A stretch of 64,000 bases of DNA from Kerstersia gyiorum (GCF_004216755.1 NZ_SGWZ01000001.1:186001-250000), one strand, 5' to 3'. Shown: positions 8,603-18,714, numbered from the stretch's first letter. Notes: generated by a model not told the origin, from the letters alone. Translations and numbers: made by a program.

Positions 8603-10030
8603 ATGTCCATCCTCGATGCCAAGCCCATAGTCGCCATCGCCACCGCGCCCGGCCGCGCCGGCATTGGCATCATCCGCCTGTCCGGGGAGGCGCTCGGCCC
8701 GCTCGTCCAGGCATTGCTGGGCCAGGAACTCAAACCGCGCCATGCACATTTCCTGCCCTTCCGGGATAACGACGGCAGCGCCATCGACGAAGGCATCGCC
8801 ATCCACTTTCCGGCGCCACACTCCTACACCGGCGAAGACGTGCTGGAATTGCAGGGCCACGGCGGCCCGGCCGTCCTGCGCCGGCTGCTGCAACGCTGCC
8901 TGGAAGCAGGGCGGACGCACGGACTGCGGCTCGCTGCACCCGGTGAATTCACCCAGCGCGCCTTCCTCAATGGCCGGCTGGACCTGGCGCAAGCCGAAGC
9001 CGTCGCCGACCTGATCGACGCCAGCTCGGAAGCCGCTGCCCGCAGCGCTGTGGCATCCTTGTCAGGGGTATTCTCGGCCAAAGTCAACGACCTGGCGGAA
9101 CGCATCATCCACCTGCGCATTCTGGTCGAAGCCACGCTGGACTTCCCCGAAGAAGAAATCGACTTCCTGGAAAAATACCAGGCGGCCGCCACCCTGACCG
9201 GCCTGCGCGAAGAACTGGCGGACATCCTTGCCAAAACCCGCCAGGGCGTGGCCCTGCGCGACGGCCTGAAAGTCGTGCTGGCAGGAGAACCCAACGTCGG
9301 CAAATCCAGCCTGCTCAATGCCCTGGCAGGCGAAGACATCGCCATCGTCACGCCCATCGCCGGCACCACGCGCGACAAAGTCACCCAGGAAATCCACCTG
9401 GACGGCGTCCCGCTGCACATCATCGACACCGCTGGCCTGCGCGACACCGACGACATCGTCGAAAGCCTGGGCATCGAGCGCAGCTGGAACGAAATCGCCA
9501 ACGCCGACATCGTCCTGCACCTGCAGGACGCCCGCCTGCCGGTACAGGCCATCAGCGCCCGCATCCTGGCACACTGCCGCCCGGGCGTACCGGTGCTGCA
9601 AGTCTTCAACAAAATCGACCTGGTGGAAAAAGACACCGGCACGGCCTGGCAGCCAGCCACGGCGGCAAGCGCCCAGGATCAGCCCGTGGCCGGTTTGGAA
9701 CACACACGCCATGCCCTGACCACCATCGGCATCTCCGCCAAGCGTGGCGACGGCCTGGACGCGCTGCGGCAGCAACTGCTGCAACTCGCCGGCTGGACCC
9801 CGGGCGAAGCCTCCCCCTGGCTTGCCCGCGCCCGCCACGTCGAAGCCCTGAACCTCGCCAGCGCCCACCTGGAAATGGCAGCCCTGCACGCCGCCCAAAA
9901 CGACACCGTCCTGGACCTGTTCGCCGAGGAACTCCGGCTGGCACATGAAGCGCTGGGTGAAATCACTGGCAAGGTCAGCAGCGATGATCTGCTGGGGATG
10001 ATTTTTTCCAGCTTCTGCATCGGGAAGTGA
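8603..10030 (+). CDS. mnmE: tRNA uridine-5-carboxymethylaminomethyl modification GTPase MnmE
   Basis: With MnmG this GTPase makes the cmnm5 modification at wobble U34 of several tRNAs, using a folate-derived one-carbon unit. The 475-residue protein has the N-terminal folate-binding domain (starting SILDAKPIVAIATAPGRAG), a helical domain interrupted by a Ras-like G domain (G1 GEPNVGKS, G2 IAGTTRD, G3 DTAGLRDT, G4 NKID), and the invariant C-terminal FCIGK, whose Cys is needed for activity. The start at 8603 gives the family N-terminus. In related bacteria mnmE usually follows yidC; here it is about 50 kb away, and neither mnmG nor parAB is next to it. Confidence 0.95.
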   Translation: MSILDAKPIVAIATAPGRAGIGIIRLSGEALGPLVQALLGQELKPRHAHFLPFRDNDGSAIDEGIAIHFPAPHSYTGEDVLELQGHGGPAVLRRLLQRCLEAGRTHGLRLAAPGEFTQRAFLNGRLDLAQAEAVADLIDASSEAAARSAVASLSGVFSAKVNDLAERIIHLRILVEATLDFPEEEIDFLEKYQAAATLTGLREELADILAKTRQGVALRDGLKVVLAGEPNVGKSSLLNALAGEDIAIVTPIAGTTRDKVTQEIHLDGVPLHIIDTAGLRDTDDIVESLGIERSWNEIANADIVLHLQDARLPVQAISARILAHCRPGVPVLQVFNKIDLVEKDTGTAWQPATAASAQDQPVAGLEHTRHALTTIGISAKRGDGLDALRQQLLQLAGWTPGEASPWLARARHVEALNLASAHLEMAALHAAQNDTVLDLFAEELRLAHEALGEITGKVSSDDLLGMIFSSFCIGK

Positions 10031-10163
10031 GCCAGACTCACAGTGACAGGAACAGCGCGGCGGCACGCTCGTCGTTCCCGCAGGCCCTCGGCCTACCCGG
10101 CCCGCACAGGCCGGCTGTACCCGCTACGTCTGTCCCCTCAGCCAAACACCGCCACAATCCCCA

Positions 10164-11429
10164 TCACCCCCGCACCCGGCTAGTCTGCGCATAGATCACG
10201 CTGGCCAGGACGATGGCTGCCGTCGCGATCCAGTAGGGCGTGTGCATGCTCATGCGGTAGCTGGATGCGCCCAGCAGCGGGCCTATCATCATGCCCAGGC
10301 CCTGCGCAGCACCGCTCAGGCCGCCGACGCGGGCCTGGTCTCCGGCGTGCTGGGCCCGGTGCGTCAGCAGGCTGAGCAGGAAGGGCAGGAAGGTGCCCAG
10401 GCTGAGCCCGAAGAGGCCCATGCCGACCAGTTGCAGCGCAAAGCCGGCATCAGTGATCAACAAGCCTAGCCCGCACGCGCCCAGCAGGCCACCGACGAGC
10501 ACCAGGCGGCGCTGGACGCGGGGGTCGGGGATGGAGATTTTCGAGAGTGCCATTTGCGCGCCGACCAGTGTGACGGCCGTCGCCATCAGGGCGGTGCCGG
10601 CATATTGCGTCGCCTGCGTGGCCTGCAGGTGAAATTGATCCTGCATCCTGAAGCCGGTGACCTGCATCAGGATGCCGTAGATGACGTAAAGCAGGACCAA
10701 TACCGCCAGCGGCTGCCAGATATCGGCCCAGGCAGTGCGCGCGTGCTGCGCGGCATGGCTGGCCGCATGCGGATGGTCCGCGCCATGCCTGGCCATTTCT
10801 GCGGCCGACGGCAGGAATAGCCAGCAGGCGCCTGCCGCAACCAGCAGCAACACAGCCACGACATAGAAAGGCATCAGCAGGCCGGCGCTGGTGGCCACCG
10901 CCGCCAGGCCAGGCGAAGCCACCAGGCCCAGTGCGAAGCTGGCCCCCATGCCCGCCAGCGCCCGCGAACGCGCCGCCCCTTCGGTAACGCGGGCGATATA
11001 GGCCTGGGCAGTGGGCAGCAACGCAGCCGAGAACGGCGACAGCATCAAGCGGCTGAAGACGAGCATGGCAAAGCAGGCAGACAACGAGATGATGCCTTCG
11101 CCGCGCCAGGACATGGTGTAGCCGAACAGCAGGTTGAAGACCACCATGGTCAACAGCGAACCGGTGCAGATGGCCTTGGCTGAGAGGTATTGCCCAAGCT
11201 TGCCCCAGACCGGCCCGAACAGTACGAACGCCAGCGCAGCCGGCGCCACCACCCAGCCCAGTTGCGTTTCGCTCAGGCCCAGCCCGCGCCCGGTCGCAGG
11301 CAGGATGGCGAATACGCAGGACATGCCGGTGGCGGCAGCGAAAAGCGCCAGGTAAATACTGAGTAGGGCGCGCGAAACCTGCCGCTGCGATGGCGTATCC
11401 GCCCGCGCCGGGTGTTGTTGGGATGTCAT
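10164..11429 (-). CDS. MFS transporter, probable drug efflux protein
   Basis: A 421-residue protein with about 12 predicted membrane segments in the order of the major facilitator superfamily: N-terminal six, a cytoplasmic loop rich in His and Ala (around residues 220-240), then six more. The loop between segments 2 and 3 (GPVWGKLGQYLSAKA) fits motif A, and the family resembles proton-driven multidrug exporters. The start at 11429 is chosen because the first membrane segment then begins about 25 residues in; upstream in-frame extension to 11498 would run into the operator. Divergent from a TetR gene, which suggests repression by it. Confidence 0.8.
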   Translation of the reverse strand: MTSQQHPARADTPSQRQVSRALLSIYLALFAAATGMSCVFAILPATGRGLGLSETQLGWVVAPAALAFVLFGPVWGKLGQYLSAKAICTGSLLTMVVFNLLFGYTMSWRGEGIISLSACFAMLVFSRLMLSPFSAALLPTAQAYIARVTEGAARSRALAGMGASFALGLVASPGLAAVATSAGLLMPFYVVAVLLLVAAGACWLFLPSAAEMARHGADHPHAASHAAQHARTAWADIWQPLAVLVLLYVIYGILMQVTGFRMQDQFHLQATQATQYAGTALMATAVTLVGAQMALSKISIPDPRVQRRLVLVGGLLGACGLGLLITDAGFALQLVGMGLFGLSLGTFLPFLLSLLTHRAQHAGDQARVGGLSGAAQGLGMMIGPLLGASSYRMSMHTPYWIATAAIVLASVIYAQTSRVRG

Positions 11430-11505
11430 GTTGCCTGTGGAGGAAATGAAGGGATACGAGGAGAACCCGGCGAGCGCCGAGGCGATGCAGCACCGCAAGC
11501 GATGC

Positions 11506-11539
11506 TGATCATTTGATCAGTCTATCAACTGACTAATCA
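11506..11539. promoter_or_regulatory. Candidate TetR operator between the MFS and TetR genes
   Basis: Nested inverted repeats: TGATCA-TT-TGATCA (11506-11519), TCAGT-N6-ACTGA (11517-11532), and a larger near-palindrome TGATCAGTC-N8-GACTAATCA (11514-11539, one mismatch). Such dyads between divergent transporter and TetR genes are typical binding sites for the regulator. Confidence 0.6.
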
Positions 11540-11724
11540 GAACGTCAATGCCACGCTGTGACAATGACGTTTCCTCCACTATGATTAGCAGCTTGGGCAA
11601 CACAGCCCCGAACCCATGCCGGCCGCCCTCTGGCGCAGCGCAGCCGGCCTGCTGCGGCCATCCGGCCGGGCGGCTTGCCCTGGCGGCAATGGCACCGGCC
11701 ATGCTTTCCGCAGGAATGATCCCT

Positions 11725-12516
11725 ATGCCCGAACTCCGCAAGGTCTATACCACTGTCGATGCCCGTGACCGCATTGTGGCCGCCGCGTTAACCGTTTTCG
11801 CCAAGCACGGTTTCGATGGCGCCACCACCCGCGAGATCGCCGCCGAGGCCGGGGTTTCCGCCGCGCTGATCCACCACCATTTCAAGGACAAGGAAAGCCT
11901 GTGGAACCTGGTGGGCCAACGCATATCCGATGAATTCATCGAGGCCCTGCAGGCCGCGCTGGCACACCCGCAACAAGACACCGGCGCAAGCATGCAACAG
12001 ATGCTGGCGGCCTACATGCGTTATTGGCGCGCCCATCCGCAATCCCTGCGTTTCCAGCTCTGGCGTGTGCTGGGCGCTCCCCGGCAAGAGCGCAAATCGC
12101 GCTCGCAACAATTGAACCAGTTGTTCGTGCCGGTGGTGCAGGCGGCGCAAGCAGCCGGCGTCCTGCGCGACGACGTGCCGCCCGGACTGCTGCTGGTGAC
12201 CATGGGGGGCTTGGTGCAGTATTTCCTGCACAGCGATGTGGAAGCGTCCGATGCGCTGGCCGTAACCGGTGCCGCCATGCCCAGCGACACAGAACTGCTG
12301 GATTATCTGTGGGGCCTGCTGGCGCAGCCGGCCGGCCTGGCGACGGGGCAAGACAAAGGGCAGGGGCAAGCCCACGGACCAGACCCTGAGCCAAGCCCAG
12401 AACGGGGCAATAAACCAGGCCAAAAACCGGCAGACGGCACGCCCGCCAAGCCAGCCACGGCCGCCAGGCGGCGGCGTGCCAGCCCAGGGCCCGCAAGAGC
12501 AAAGAAAGAGGACTGA
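11725..12516 (+). CDS. TetR-family transcriptional regulator with basic C-terminal extension
   Basis: The 263-residue protein has a clear TetR helix-turn-helix near residues 10-60 (IVAAALTVFAKHGFDGATTREIAAEAGVS as a continuous segment is split here by family positions: TREIAAEAGVS then HHHFKDKESL). The ligand-binding domain follows to about residue 205. After it comes an unusual tail of some 55 residues, rich in Gly, Pro and Lys, ending in a run RRRRASPGPARAKKED. The start at 11725 has AGGA nine bases upstream; the frame is open to 11548, but the extra part is not TetR-like. Likely represses the divergent MFS gene and possibly itself. The effector is unknown. Confidence 0.8.
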   Translation: MPELRKVYTTVDARDRIVAAALTVFAKHGFDGATTREIAAEAGVSAALIHHHFKDKESLWNLVGQRISDEFIEALQAALAHPQQDTGASMQQMLAAYMRYWRAHPQSLRFQLWRVLGAPRQERKSRSQQLNQLFVPVVQAAQAAGVLRDDVPPGLLLVTMGGLVQYFLHSDVEASDALAVTGAAMPSDTELLDYLWGLLAQPAGLATGQDKGQGQAHGPDPEPSPERGNKPGQKPADGTPAKPATAARRRRASPGPARAKKED

Positions 12517-12533
12517 CGCCAGACGCCTGGCGT
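12516..12533. terminator. Short hairpin between convergent TetR and outer-membrane factor genes
   Basis: ACGCCAG (12516-12522) pairs with CTGGCGT (12527-12533), followed by TT. Short stem; likely a weak bidirectional terminator. Confidence 0.45.
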
Positions 12534-12554
12534 TTGCACCCGGCCGGCAATCGC

Positions 12555-13970
12555 CTACAGCACGTCTCCTGCCCCCCAGCCCAGCGCCTTGTAGACCGCC
12601 ACCACATCCACAAAGGAAGCGGTTTCAGCCTCGGCGATTGCCTGCCTGGCCTGGAACAGCGCACGCTGGTTCTCCAGCACTGCCAGGTAGGCGCCAGCAC
12701 CCGCGCGATAGCGCTTGTCCGCGATATCGAACGCCGCTTCGGCATGCCGCGCCGATTGCAGCAAGGCCGCCATCCTGCGCTGGTTGTCAGACAAGCGTGT
12801 CACGGCATTTTCGACTTCTTCCTGGGCTTGCAGCACGGCCTGTTCGTAGCGTGCCTGCGCGCCTTCGGAAAGGGCTTCTGCACCCCGCAGCCGCGCCCGC
12901 GCATTGCCCAGGCGCAAGGCCGGCCAGCTCAAGCCCGGCGCCAGCTGAAACGCCCGCGACGCGCTGCCCAGGTCACCATCCCGCAAGGCAAAGAAACCGA
13001 TGAAGCCGCCCAGGTCCAGGCGCGGGTAAAGCTCGGCCGTGGCCGCTCCGACATCCTCGACACTGGCTGCCAGCTGGCGTTCCGCCCGCACCACATCCGG
13101 ACGACGCCGGATCAACGTATCCACGTCGCCCAGCGGCAACTGCCTGACCCAGATGCCCGCCGTCCGTTCACCCGGTACGCCCAGGCCTTGTCCCGGCCGT
13201 TCTCCCGCCAAGACATCCAACCGGAAATGAGCCTGCTGCAAGGCCGTGTCCAATGGCGCCAGCGCTGCCACGCTGCGCAACTTCTGGCTCTTGGCGTTTT
13301 CCAGGTCTTCGGGCAGGCCGCTGCCAGCGCGCACCATGGCGTCGGTCAGGCGCACGGTTTCGTCCCAGTTGGCAATTTCCTGCTCAGTCACGGCTATCTG
13401 GCGCTGCAACCCTTGCGCTTCGAAATAAGTACGAGCCACCTCCGCCGCAATGCTCAGGCGCATCAGCGTCAGTTCCGCCTGGGCGGCATCGGCGCGCGCC
13501 AACGCAGCCTGCTGCAGGCGCTCCAGCCGGCCGAACAGGTCGATTTCCCATTGCATGTCGAAACCTGCTCGCCAGGATTCCGACAACATGCGTGCCGGCT
13601 CGCCATCAGCACCCATTTGCTGCTGAATGCCGCGCTCATAGCCAGCGCTGGCAGTGATACCCGGCGTCCGATCCAGGCGGCGTTCATCAAACACCGCCCG
13701 GGCGGCATACCACGAAGCCTGGGCCTGCCGAATGTCGTGGTTGCGTGCCAGTGCGGCATCTATCCACTGCTCCAGGACAGGATCGTCAAACAGGGTCCAC
13801 CAGCGAGCCGGCAAAACGGCATCAGGCGCAGTAAAACCGGCCGCCTGCGCACTGGCCAGCGCGATCGGCGGCTGTTCCGGGGTTTCATAGCGCGGGCCGA
13901 CCATGCAGCCACCCAGCAGGGCCAGCGCCCCCAGCACCAGCCCGCGCGCAAAGCGTTGTTCCATGGTCAT
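12555..13970 (-). CDS. opmD: RND efflux outer-membrane lipoprotein (NodT/OprM family; OpmD-like)
   Basis: The 471-residue outer-membrane channel of a tripartite efflux pump. The signal peptide ends in a lipobox LGGC (Cys near residue 22), and the mature part shows the two repeated outer-membrane-efflux (TolC-type) coiled-coil domains. Its start overlaps the stop of the pump gene in ATGA (13967-13970), so the genes are translationally coupled. With the MexI-, MexH- and MexG-like genes and soxR it reproduces the Pseudomonas mexGHI-opmD order, hence the symbol; this rests on gene order and family, not on a measured similarity. Confidence 0.85.
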   Translation of the reverse strand: MTMEQRFARGLVLGALALLGGCMVGPRYETPEQPPIALASAQAAGFTAPDAVLPARWWTLFDDPVLEQWIDAALARNHDIRQAQASWYAARAVFDERRLDRTPGITASAGYERGIQQQMGADGEPARMLSESWRAGFDMQWEIDLFGRLERLQQAALARADAAQAELTLMRLSIAAEVARTYFEAQGLQRQIAVTEQEIANWDETVRLTDAMVRAGSGLPEDLENAKSQKLRSVAALAPLDTALQQAHFRLDVLAGERPGQGLGVPGERTAGIWVRQLPLGDVDTLIRRRPDVVRAERQLAASVEDVGAATAELYPRLDLGGFIGFFALRDGDLGSASRAFQLAPGLSWPALRLGNARARLRGAEALSEGAQARYEQAVLQAQEEVENAVTRLSDNQRRMAALLQSARHAEAAFDIADKRYRAGAGAYLAVLENQRALFQARQAIAEAETASFVDVVAVYKALGWGAGDVL

Positions 13971-16900
13971 GCCTCCAGCGCCTTTTCGGCCTCAATCAGT
14001 TGCCGGCTGCGCACCGTTTGCACCCGGTGGTCGCGCGCCAGCAGGGTGTAGATCGTCGGCAGCACAAACAGCGTGAACACCGTACCGATCAACATGCCGC
14101 ACACAATCACCACGCCCAGCCCGAAACGGCTGTTGGCACCTGCACCGCTGGCAAACAGCAGCGGCACCACGCCAAAGGCCATGGCCGCAGTGGTCATCAG
14201 CACCGGCCGCAGGCGGATCTTCGCCGCGCGCACAATGGCGGTGGAACGATCCAGTTGCTCGCGCACCTGCAGTTCGTTGGCGAACTCGACCATCAGGATG
14301 CCGTGCTTGCTGATCAGCCCGATCAGCGTCACCAGGCCGATCTGGGTGTAGATGTTCAGCGTGGCCCAGCCCAGCGCCAACGGCAGCAGGGCGCCGCAGA
14401 TCGACAGCGGCACGGTGATCAGGATGATGAGAGGATCGACCAGGCTTTCGTACTGCGCCGCCAGCACCAGGTAGATCACCACCAGCGCCGCCAGGAACGC
14501 GAACAGCAGGGCATTGCCTTCATGGACGTATTGGCGCGATTCCGATTGCCAGTCGTGGCTGAAACCCGGCGGCAGTTCCGCCGCCGCCTGCTCCAGAAAG
14601 GCCACCGCCTGCCCCAGGGACACGCCCGGCGCGGGAATGGCCTGCAGGGTGGCCGCGTTCTGCTGATCGAATTGCGGCAGGCGATTGGGCTCTACCGCCA
14701 TTTCCAGCGTCACGACCGTGGACAGCGGCACCAGCGTTCCCTGTTCCGTGCGTACATACTGGCGCGCCAGGGCCTGCGGGGTCAGGCGCTGTTCGCGTAC
14801 GCTCTGCGGAATGACATCGTAGGAACGGCCTTGCAACCCGAAGCGGTTAAGGTAGTTTTCCCCCAGCAGCACGCCCAGCGAATCGCCGATATCCTGCATG
14901 CGTATGCCCAGGCTGGCCGCCTTGGCGCGGTCGATGCGCACCTGGGTGACCGGGTTGTTGTATTCCAGGTCACTGTCGACCACGACGAACAATCCGCTGG
15001 CCCGCGCACGCTGCTTGAGTTCTTCCATCGTCTGGTACAGCACCGGATAATCCTGCGCGCTACGCAACACCATCTGCACCGGCAGGCCACCACTGGAACC
15101 CGGCAGGGGCGCCAGCTGGAAGACAAAAATGCTGCTGCCTTCGACATTGCTGACAGCCTGCTGCAGATCGGCCTGCACCTGCGCCGCCGAACGCTCGCGG
15201 TCGCCCCAAAGAGACAGGTTGATGCCGCCAAAGCTGGACGACGGGCCGTCGGTACCATTGATGATCCAGGTGCCCGTGGTTTCCGGGATGCCCAGCATGA
15301 CGCCTTCGAGTTTTTCGGCGAAACGTTCGGCATACTCCAGGCTGGCGTGCTGGGGCGCCTTGATGGCAGTCAGCACGGCCGCCTGGTCTTCAGCCGGCGC
15401 CAGTTCGCGCTGCGGCATCTGGTACAGGAACGGCAGTGCCAGGCAAACCAACAGCGCAAAGCCACCGCTCAGCCAGCGCTGCCGCAGGGAGAACGCCAGG
15501 ACAAAGCCGTAGCGCCGCGCCAGGCCGCTGAACACATGCTCTGCCATGCGCGCCAGGCGGCCGTCCTGCTGCCCTGCAGGCAGCAACAGCGAACTCATCA
15601 CCGGTGAAAGAGTCAACGCCACCACGCCGGAAACAATGACCGCTCCGGCCAGCGTCAGCGCAAACTCGCGAAACAGCGCCCCGGTCAGGCCGCCCATCAG
15701 GCCGATGGGCGCATAGACGGCAGCCAGCGTCAGCGTCATGGCAACCACCGGCCCGGCGATTTCCCGCGCGCCCACCAACGCAGCCGCCACCGGACTTTTG
15801 CCTTCCTCGATATGGCGATGCACGTTTTCCACGACAACGATTGCATCATCCACCACCAGGCCGATCGCCAGCACCATCGCCAGCAGCGTCAGCAGGTTGA
15901 TGCTGAAGCCGAAAGCCAGCATCAAGCCTGCCGCCCCCAGCATGGAGAGCGGAATGGCCACCACCGGGATGACGACGCTGCGCAAGGAACCCAGACACAG
16001 CCAGATCACCACCACCACGATCAGCACCGCTTCCAACAACGTATGCATCACTTCGCTGATGGACGCCTCGATGAAGCGCGCGGTTTCGAAAGCCAGTTCG
16101 ACATGCACGCCTGGCGGCAAGGTTTTCTCGATTTCCGGCAACAGTTGGCGGATGCCGTCGACAATCACCAGCGGGTTGCCTGCCGGCGTAGAAAACAGGC
16201 CCAGGTGCACGGCGTTCACGCTGTCCATGCGCGCGCTGGTTTCGGTGGCGGCCGCACCCAGTTCCACCGTGCCGACGTCACGCAGGCGCACCAGCCCGTT
16301 ACCGTCGTTGCGAATCACCAGGTCGCGGAATTCCTCGACGCTGCCCAGGTCGGTATTGACCCTCACATTGGATACCACGTACTGGCCGCGCACCTGCCCA
16401 GGCGCCGCCTGGTAATTGTTGCGCCGCACGGCATCGGCGACATCGCTGGCCGTCAGGCCGCGACCCGCCAGTTTTTCACTATCCAGCCACAGGCGCATGG
16501 CCAACTTCTGGCCGCCGAAGGTCTGCACCTTGGCAACGCCGTCAATACCGGAGAACAGCGGCTCGACCACGCGTGAAAGATAATCCGTAAGCTCCGGGGT
16601 GGACAGGCTGTCGCTGGAAAAGCCGACATAGGCCACGGCAGTCGAATCCCCGGCCGACAGCTCGACCACCGGATCATAGGCCTGGTCCGGCAGGCGGTAG
16701 CGCACCTGGTTGATCTTGGCCATGGTTTCCGTCAATGCCCGGGTGGAGTCACGGTTGAGCTCCATGCGCAGCGTCACCACGCTGCGCCCCTGCATGGATG
16801 AGGAAGACAGGTAATCTATGCCCTCCACCGAGGAAACCGCCTGGGCGATGGGCTGGGTGACGAAACCCTGCATCAGCTCTGCCGACGCGCCAGGGTATTC

Positions 16901-17047
16901 GGTGCTGACCGTCACGGTCGAGCTTTCCAGCAAGGGGTACTGGCGGATGGGCAACTTGCCCAGCGCAAACAACCCCAGCAATACGATCAGGCAGCTGACC
17001 ACCAGCGCCAGCACGGGGCGGCGCACAAACACATCGGTGAATTTCAT
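13967..17047 (-). CDS. mexI: RND efflux pump inner-membrane transporter (HAE1 type; MexI-like)
   Basis: A 1026-residue proton-driven exporter of the hydrophobe/amphiphile efflux family. It begins MKFTDVFVRRPVLALVVS, the standard RND start, and has the 12-segment layout with two large periplasmic loops. The proton-relay pair lies in GLVVDDAIVVVENV of the fourth membrane segment. Length matches the family. It overlaps its upstream and downstream neighbours by 4 bp each, so the adaptor, pump and channel form one translational unit. In Pseudomonas aeruginosa the MexGHI-OpmD pump exports a phenazine intermediate under SoxR control; a redox-active substrate is likely here too. Confidence 0.92.
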   Translation of the reverse strand: MKFTDVFVRRPVLALVVSCLIVLLGLFALGKLPIRQYPLLESSTVTVSTEYPGASAELMQGFVTQPIAQAVSSVEGIDYLSSSSMQGRSVVTLRMELNRDSTRALTETMAKINQVRYRLPDQAYDPVVELSAGDSTAVAYVGFSSDSLSTPELTDYLSRVVEPLFSGIDGVAKVQTFGGQKLAMRLWLDSEKLAGRGLTASDVADAVRRNNYQAAPGQVRGQYVVSNVRVNTDLGSVEEFRDLVIRNDGNGLVRLRDVGTVELGAAATETSARMDSVNAVHLGLFSTPAGNPLVIVDGIRQLLPEIEKTLPPGVHVELAFETARFIEASISEVMHTLLEAVLIVVVVIWLCLGSLRSVVIPVVAIPLSMLGAAGLMLAFGFSINLLTLLAMVLAIGLVVDDAIVVVENVHRHIEEGKSPVAAALVGAREIAGPVVAMTLTLAAVYAPIGLMGGLTGALFREFALTLAGAVIVSGVVALTLSPVMSSLLLPAGQQDGRLARMAEHVFSGLARRYGFVLAFSLRQRWLSGGFALLVCLALPFLYQMPQRELAPAEDQAAVLTAIKAPQHASLEYAERFAEKLEGVMLGIPETTGTWIINGTDGPSSSFGGINLSLWGDRERSAAQVQADLQQAVSNVEGSSIFVFQLAPLPGSSGGLPVQMVLRSAQDYPVLYQTMEELKQRARASGLFVVVDSDLEYNNPVTQVRIDRAKAASLGIRMQDIGDSLGVLLGENYLNRFGLQGRSYDVIPQSVREQRLTPQALARQYVRTEQGTLVPLSTVVTLEMAVEPNRLPQFDQQNAATLQAIPAPGVSLGQAVAFLEQAAAELPPGFSHDWQSESRQYVHEGNALLFAFLAALVVIYLVLAAQYESLVDPLIILITVPLSICGALLPLALGWATLNIYTQIGLVTLIGLISKHGILMVEFANELQVREQLDRSTAIVRAAKIRLRPVLMTTAAMAFGVVPLLFASGAGANSRFGLGVVIVCGMLIGTVFTLFVLPTIYTLLARDHRVQTVRSRQLIEAEKALEA

Positions 17048-18180
17048 GCCCCGGCTCCCCCCGCCGTTCCGGCGGCGGCGCTGCCGGGCTGCCCAGCATC
17101 ACGCAACGCATCGTTGGCCACGGCTTCCACCTGCATGCCATCGCTCAGCTTGATCTGGCCGGACACCACCACCTGGTCACCTTCGGCCAGCCCGGACTCC
17201 ACTTCTACGCGGCCATCCCAGCGTTCGCCCGTCTTCACCGACACACGGCGCACGATCAGCCCTTTATCTTCTTCGGACCTGGCCACGAACACGGTCTGGC
17301 CGTAGGCGCTGTAGGTCACTGCGGTCTCGGGTACGGCCAGCACCACTTCCGGCTGAGGCCGCTGCACCTGTATGCCAGCGAACATGCCGGCGCGCAGGAC
17401 ACCGGTTTCATTAGGCAGGCTGGCCTGCACCTGCACCGTGCGCGACTCGCCTATCATCGGGTCGATGGCTGTGATGCGAGCCTCGAACGCCTGGTCGGGC
17501 CAGGCGTCCAGCTGCAGGGCAACCGGCTGGCCGACATGCAGATGACGCACAGCCTGCTCATCCAGCGAAAAATTCACATGCATGGTGCGAGCATCCACCA
17601 GGCTGGCAATGGCATCGCCGGCATTCAGGTACTGGCCCTCGTGGATGCGGCGTATGCCGACCACGCCATCGAAGGGCGCGCGCACGGCCTTCTGCGCGAT
17701 CACGGCCTCAACACGGCGCAGTTCGCCCCGCGCCATATCCCTGGCTGCCGTGGCATTGTCGAGCTGCTCCTGCGTCGCTACCTTGTCGGCACGCAATACG
17801 CGGGTGCGCGCCAGCACCGTTTCGGCATTGCGCAACTGGGCCTGCAAACGCAGACGCTCGGCCTGTTCAGGCGCATCATTGATCTGTACCAACAATTGGC
17901 CAGCCTTGACCGACTGCCCCGACTCGAACGCGATGCGCGTCACACGGCCCGACACTTCCGCCGCCAGGCTCACCTGGCGCGCCGCTTCCAGCGCCCCCAC
18001 GCCATGCAGCGCCCGGGGCGCCGCGATACGTTCCGCCTGCGCCAGCGCCACCTTGGTGGCCGGCCAGGCGCCGCCCGCCTGGGCGCTGGAACGGTCGGTC
18101 AACAGCAGCACCACCAGTGCCAACGCAGCCACGGCAACCGATACCGCGGCCATACCCCAAAAACCATTATTCTTTTTCAT
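17044..18180 (-). CDS. mexH: RND efflux periplasmic adaptor (membrane fusion protein; MexH-like)
   Basis: A 378-residue adaptor anchored by an N-terminal hydrophobic segment (about residues 9-28). It has the barrel-sandwich/lipoyl halves (VSLAAEVSGRVTRIAFESG near 70 and APFDGVVGIRRIHEGQYL near 170) flanking a coiled-coil hairpin, then the beta-barrel and membrane-proximal domains. It joins the RND pump to the outer-membrane channel. The stop overlaps the pump start (17044-17047). The gene starts 26 bp after the DoxX-like gene stop. Confidence 0.9.
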   Translation of the reverse strand: MKKNNGFWGMAAVSVAVAALALVVLLLTDRSSAQAGGAWPATKVALAQAERIAAPRALHGVGALEAARQVSLAAEVSGRVTRIAFESGQSVKAGQLLVQINDAPEQAERLRLQAQLRNAETVLARTRVLRADKVATQEQLDNATAARDMARGELRRVEAVIAQKAVRAPFDGVVGIRRIHEGQYLNAGDAIASLVDARTMHVNFSLDEQAVRHLHVGQPVALQLDAWPDQAFEARITAIDPMIGESRTVQVQASLPNETGVLRAGMFAGIQVQRPQPEVVLAVPETAVTYSAYGQTVFVARSEEDKGLIVRRVSVKTGERWDGRVEVESGLAEGDQVVVSGQIKLSDGMQVEAVANDALRDAGQPGSAAAGTAGGAGA

Positions 18181-18206
18181 GATTCCATGACTCCCGCATC
18201 AGGGTT

Positions 18207-18638
18207 CTAGCGCAGCCGCGAGGGGCTGACGGCCAGCCGCTGACGCAGCCGGCTGGCAATGGCGGCGGCGATCAGCCCGCCCACCACCGAGGTATGTTCC
18301 AGCGCCCAGAACAGCGCCACCTGGGCCTGGGCTTCCGGCAAGGCCCAGAAGCGGTGCACGATCACCACTGCCAGCACCATGAAGACCGCCAGCGCCCCCG
18401 CACCCAACCAGAGCGCGCGATCCAGCACGATCAGCAAGGAACCGCCCAGCAGCACTGCCGCCGTGGCGATGTTGAAGAACAGGACCGGTTCCAGGCCGGC
18501 GGCGCGCATTTCCGCCAGCCCCCCCTGGAAGTCGATGAGCTTGGCCAGCCCCGACGACAGAAACACAACAATCAGCAGGATGCGGGCAAGCAACCAGAGC
18601 CATTTGCTATCCAAAGCGTTATCGACAAAATTGCGCAT
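18207..18638 (-). CDS. mexG: DoxX-family membrane protein (MexG-like), first gene of the efflux operon
   Basis: A 143-residue protein with four hydrophobic segments and the DoxX layout (LLIVVFLSSGLAKLIDF in the first segment). In Pseudomonas, MexG is the first product of mexGHI-opmD and binds redox-active pyocyanin. The start at 18638 has GGAG eight bases upstream; an extension to 18668 lacks one. It is the first gene after the SoxR-type promoter at 18736-18766. Confidence 0.82.
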   Translation of the reverse strand: MRNFVDNALDSKWLWLLARILLIVVFLSSGLAKLIDFQGGLAEMRAAGLEPVLFFNIATAAVLLGGSLLIVLDRALWLGAGALAVFMVLAVVIVHRFWALPEAQAQVALFWALEHTSVVGGLIAAAIASRLRQRLAVSPSRLR

Positions 18639-18714
18639 GCGCGTGACTCCAGAAGATCGAGCCGGCAAGCGCTGCCCGGCTCATGACAGATGGGAGAACA
18701 AGAACAATGCAGAC

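Noticed and set aside
12534..14051. A 505-codon plus-strand frame opposite the outer-membrane factor gene
   Set aside because: Fully covered by the opmD-like gene, which has a lipobox and family motifs.
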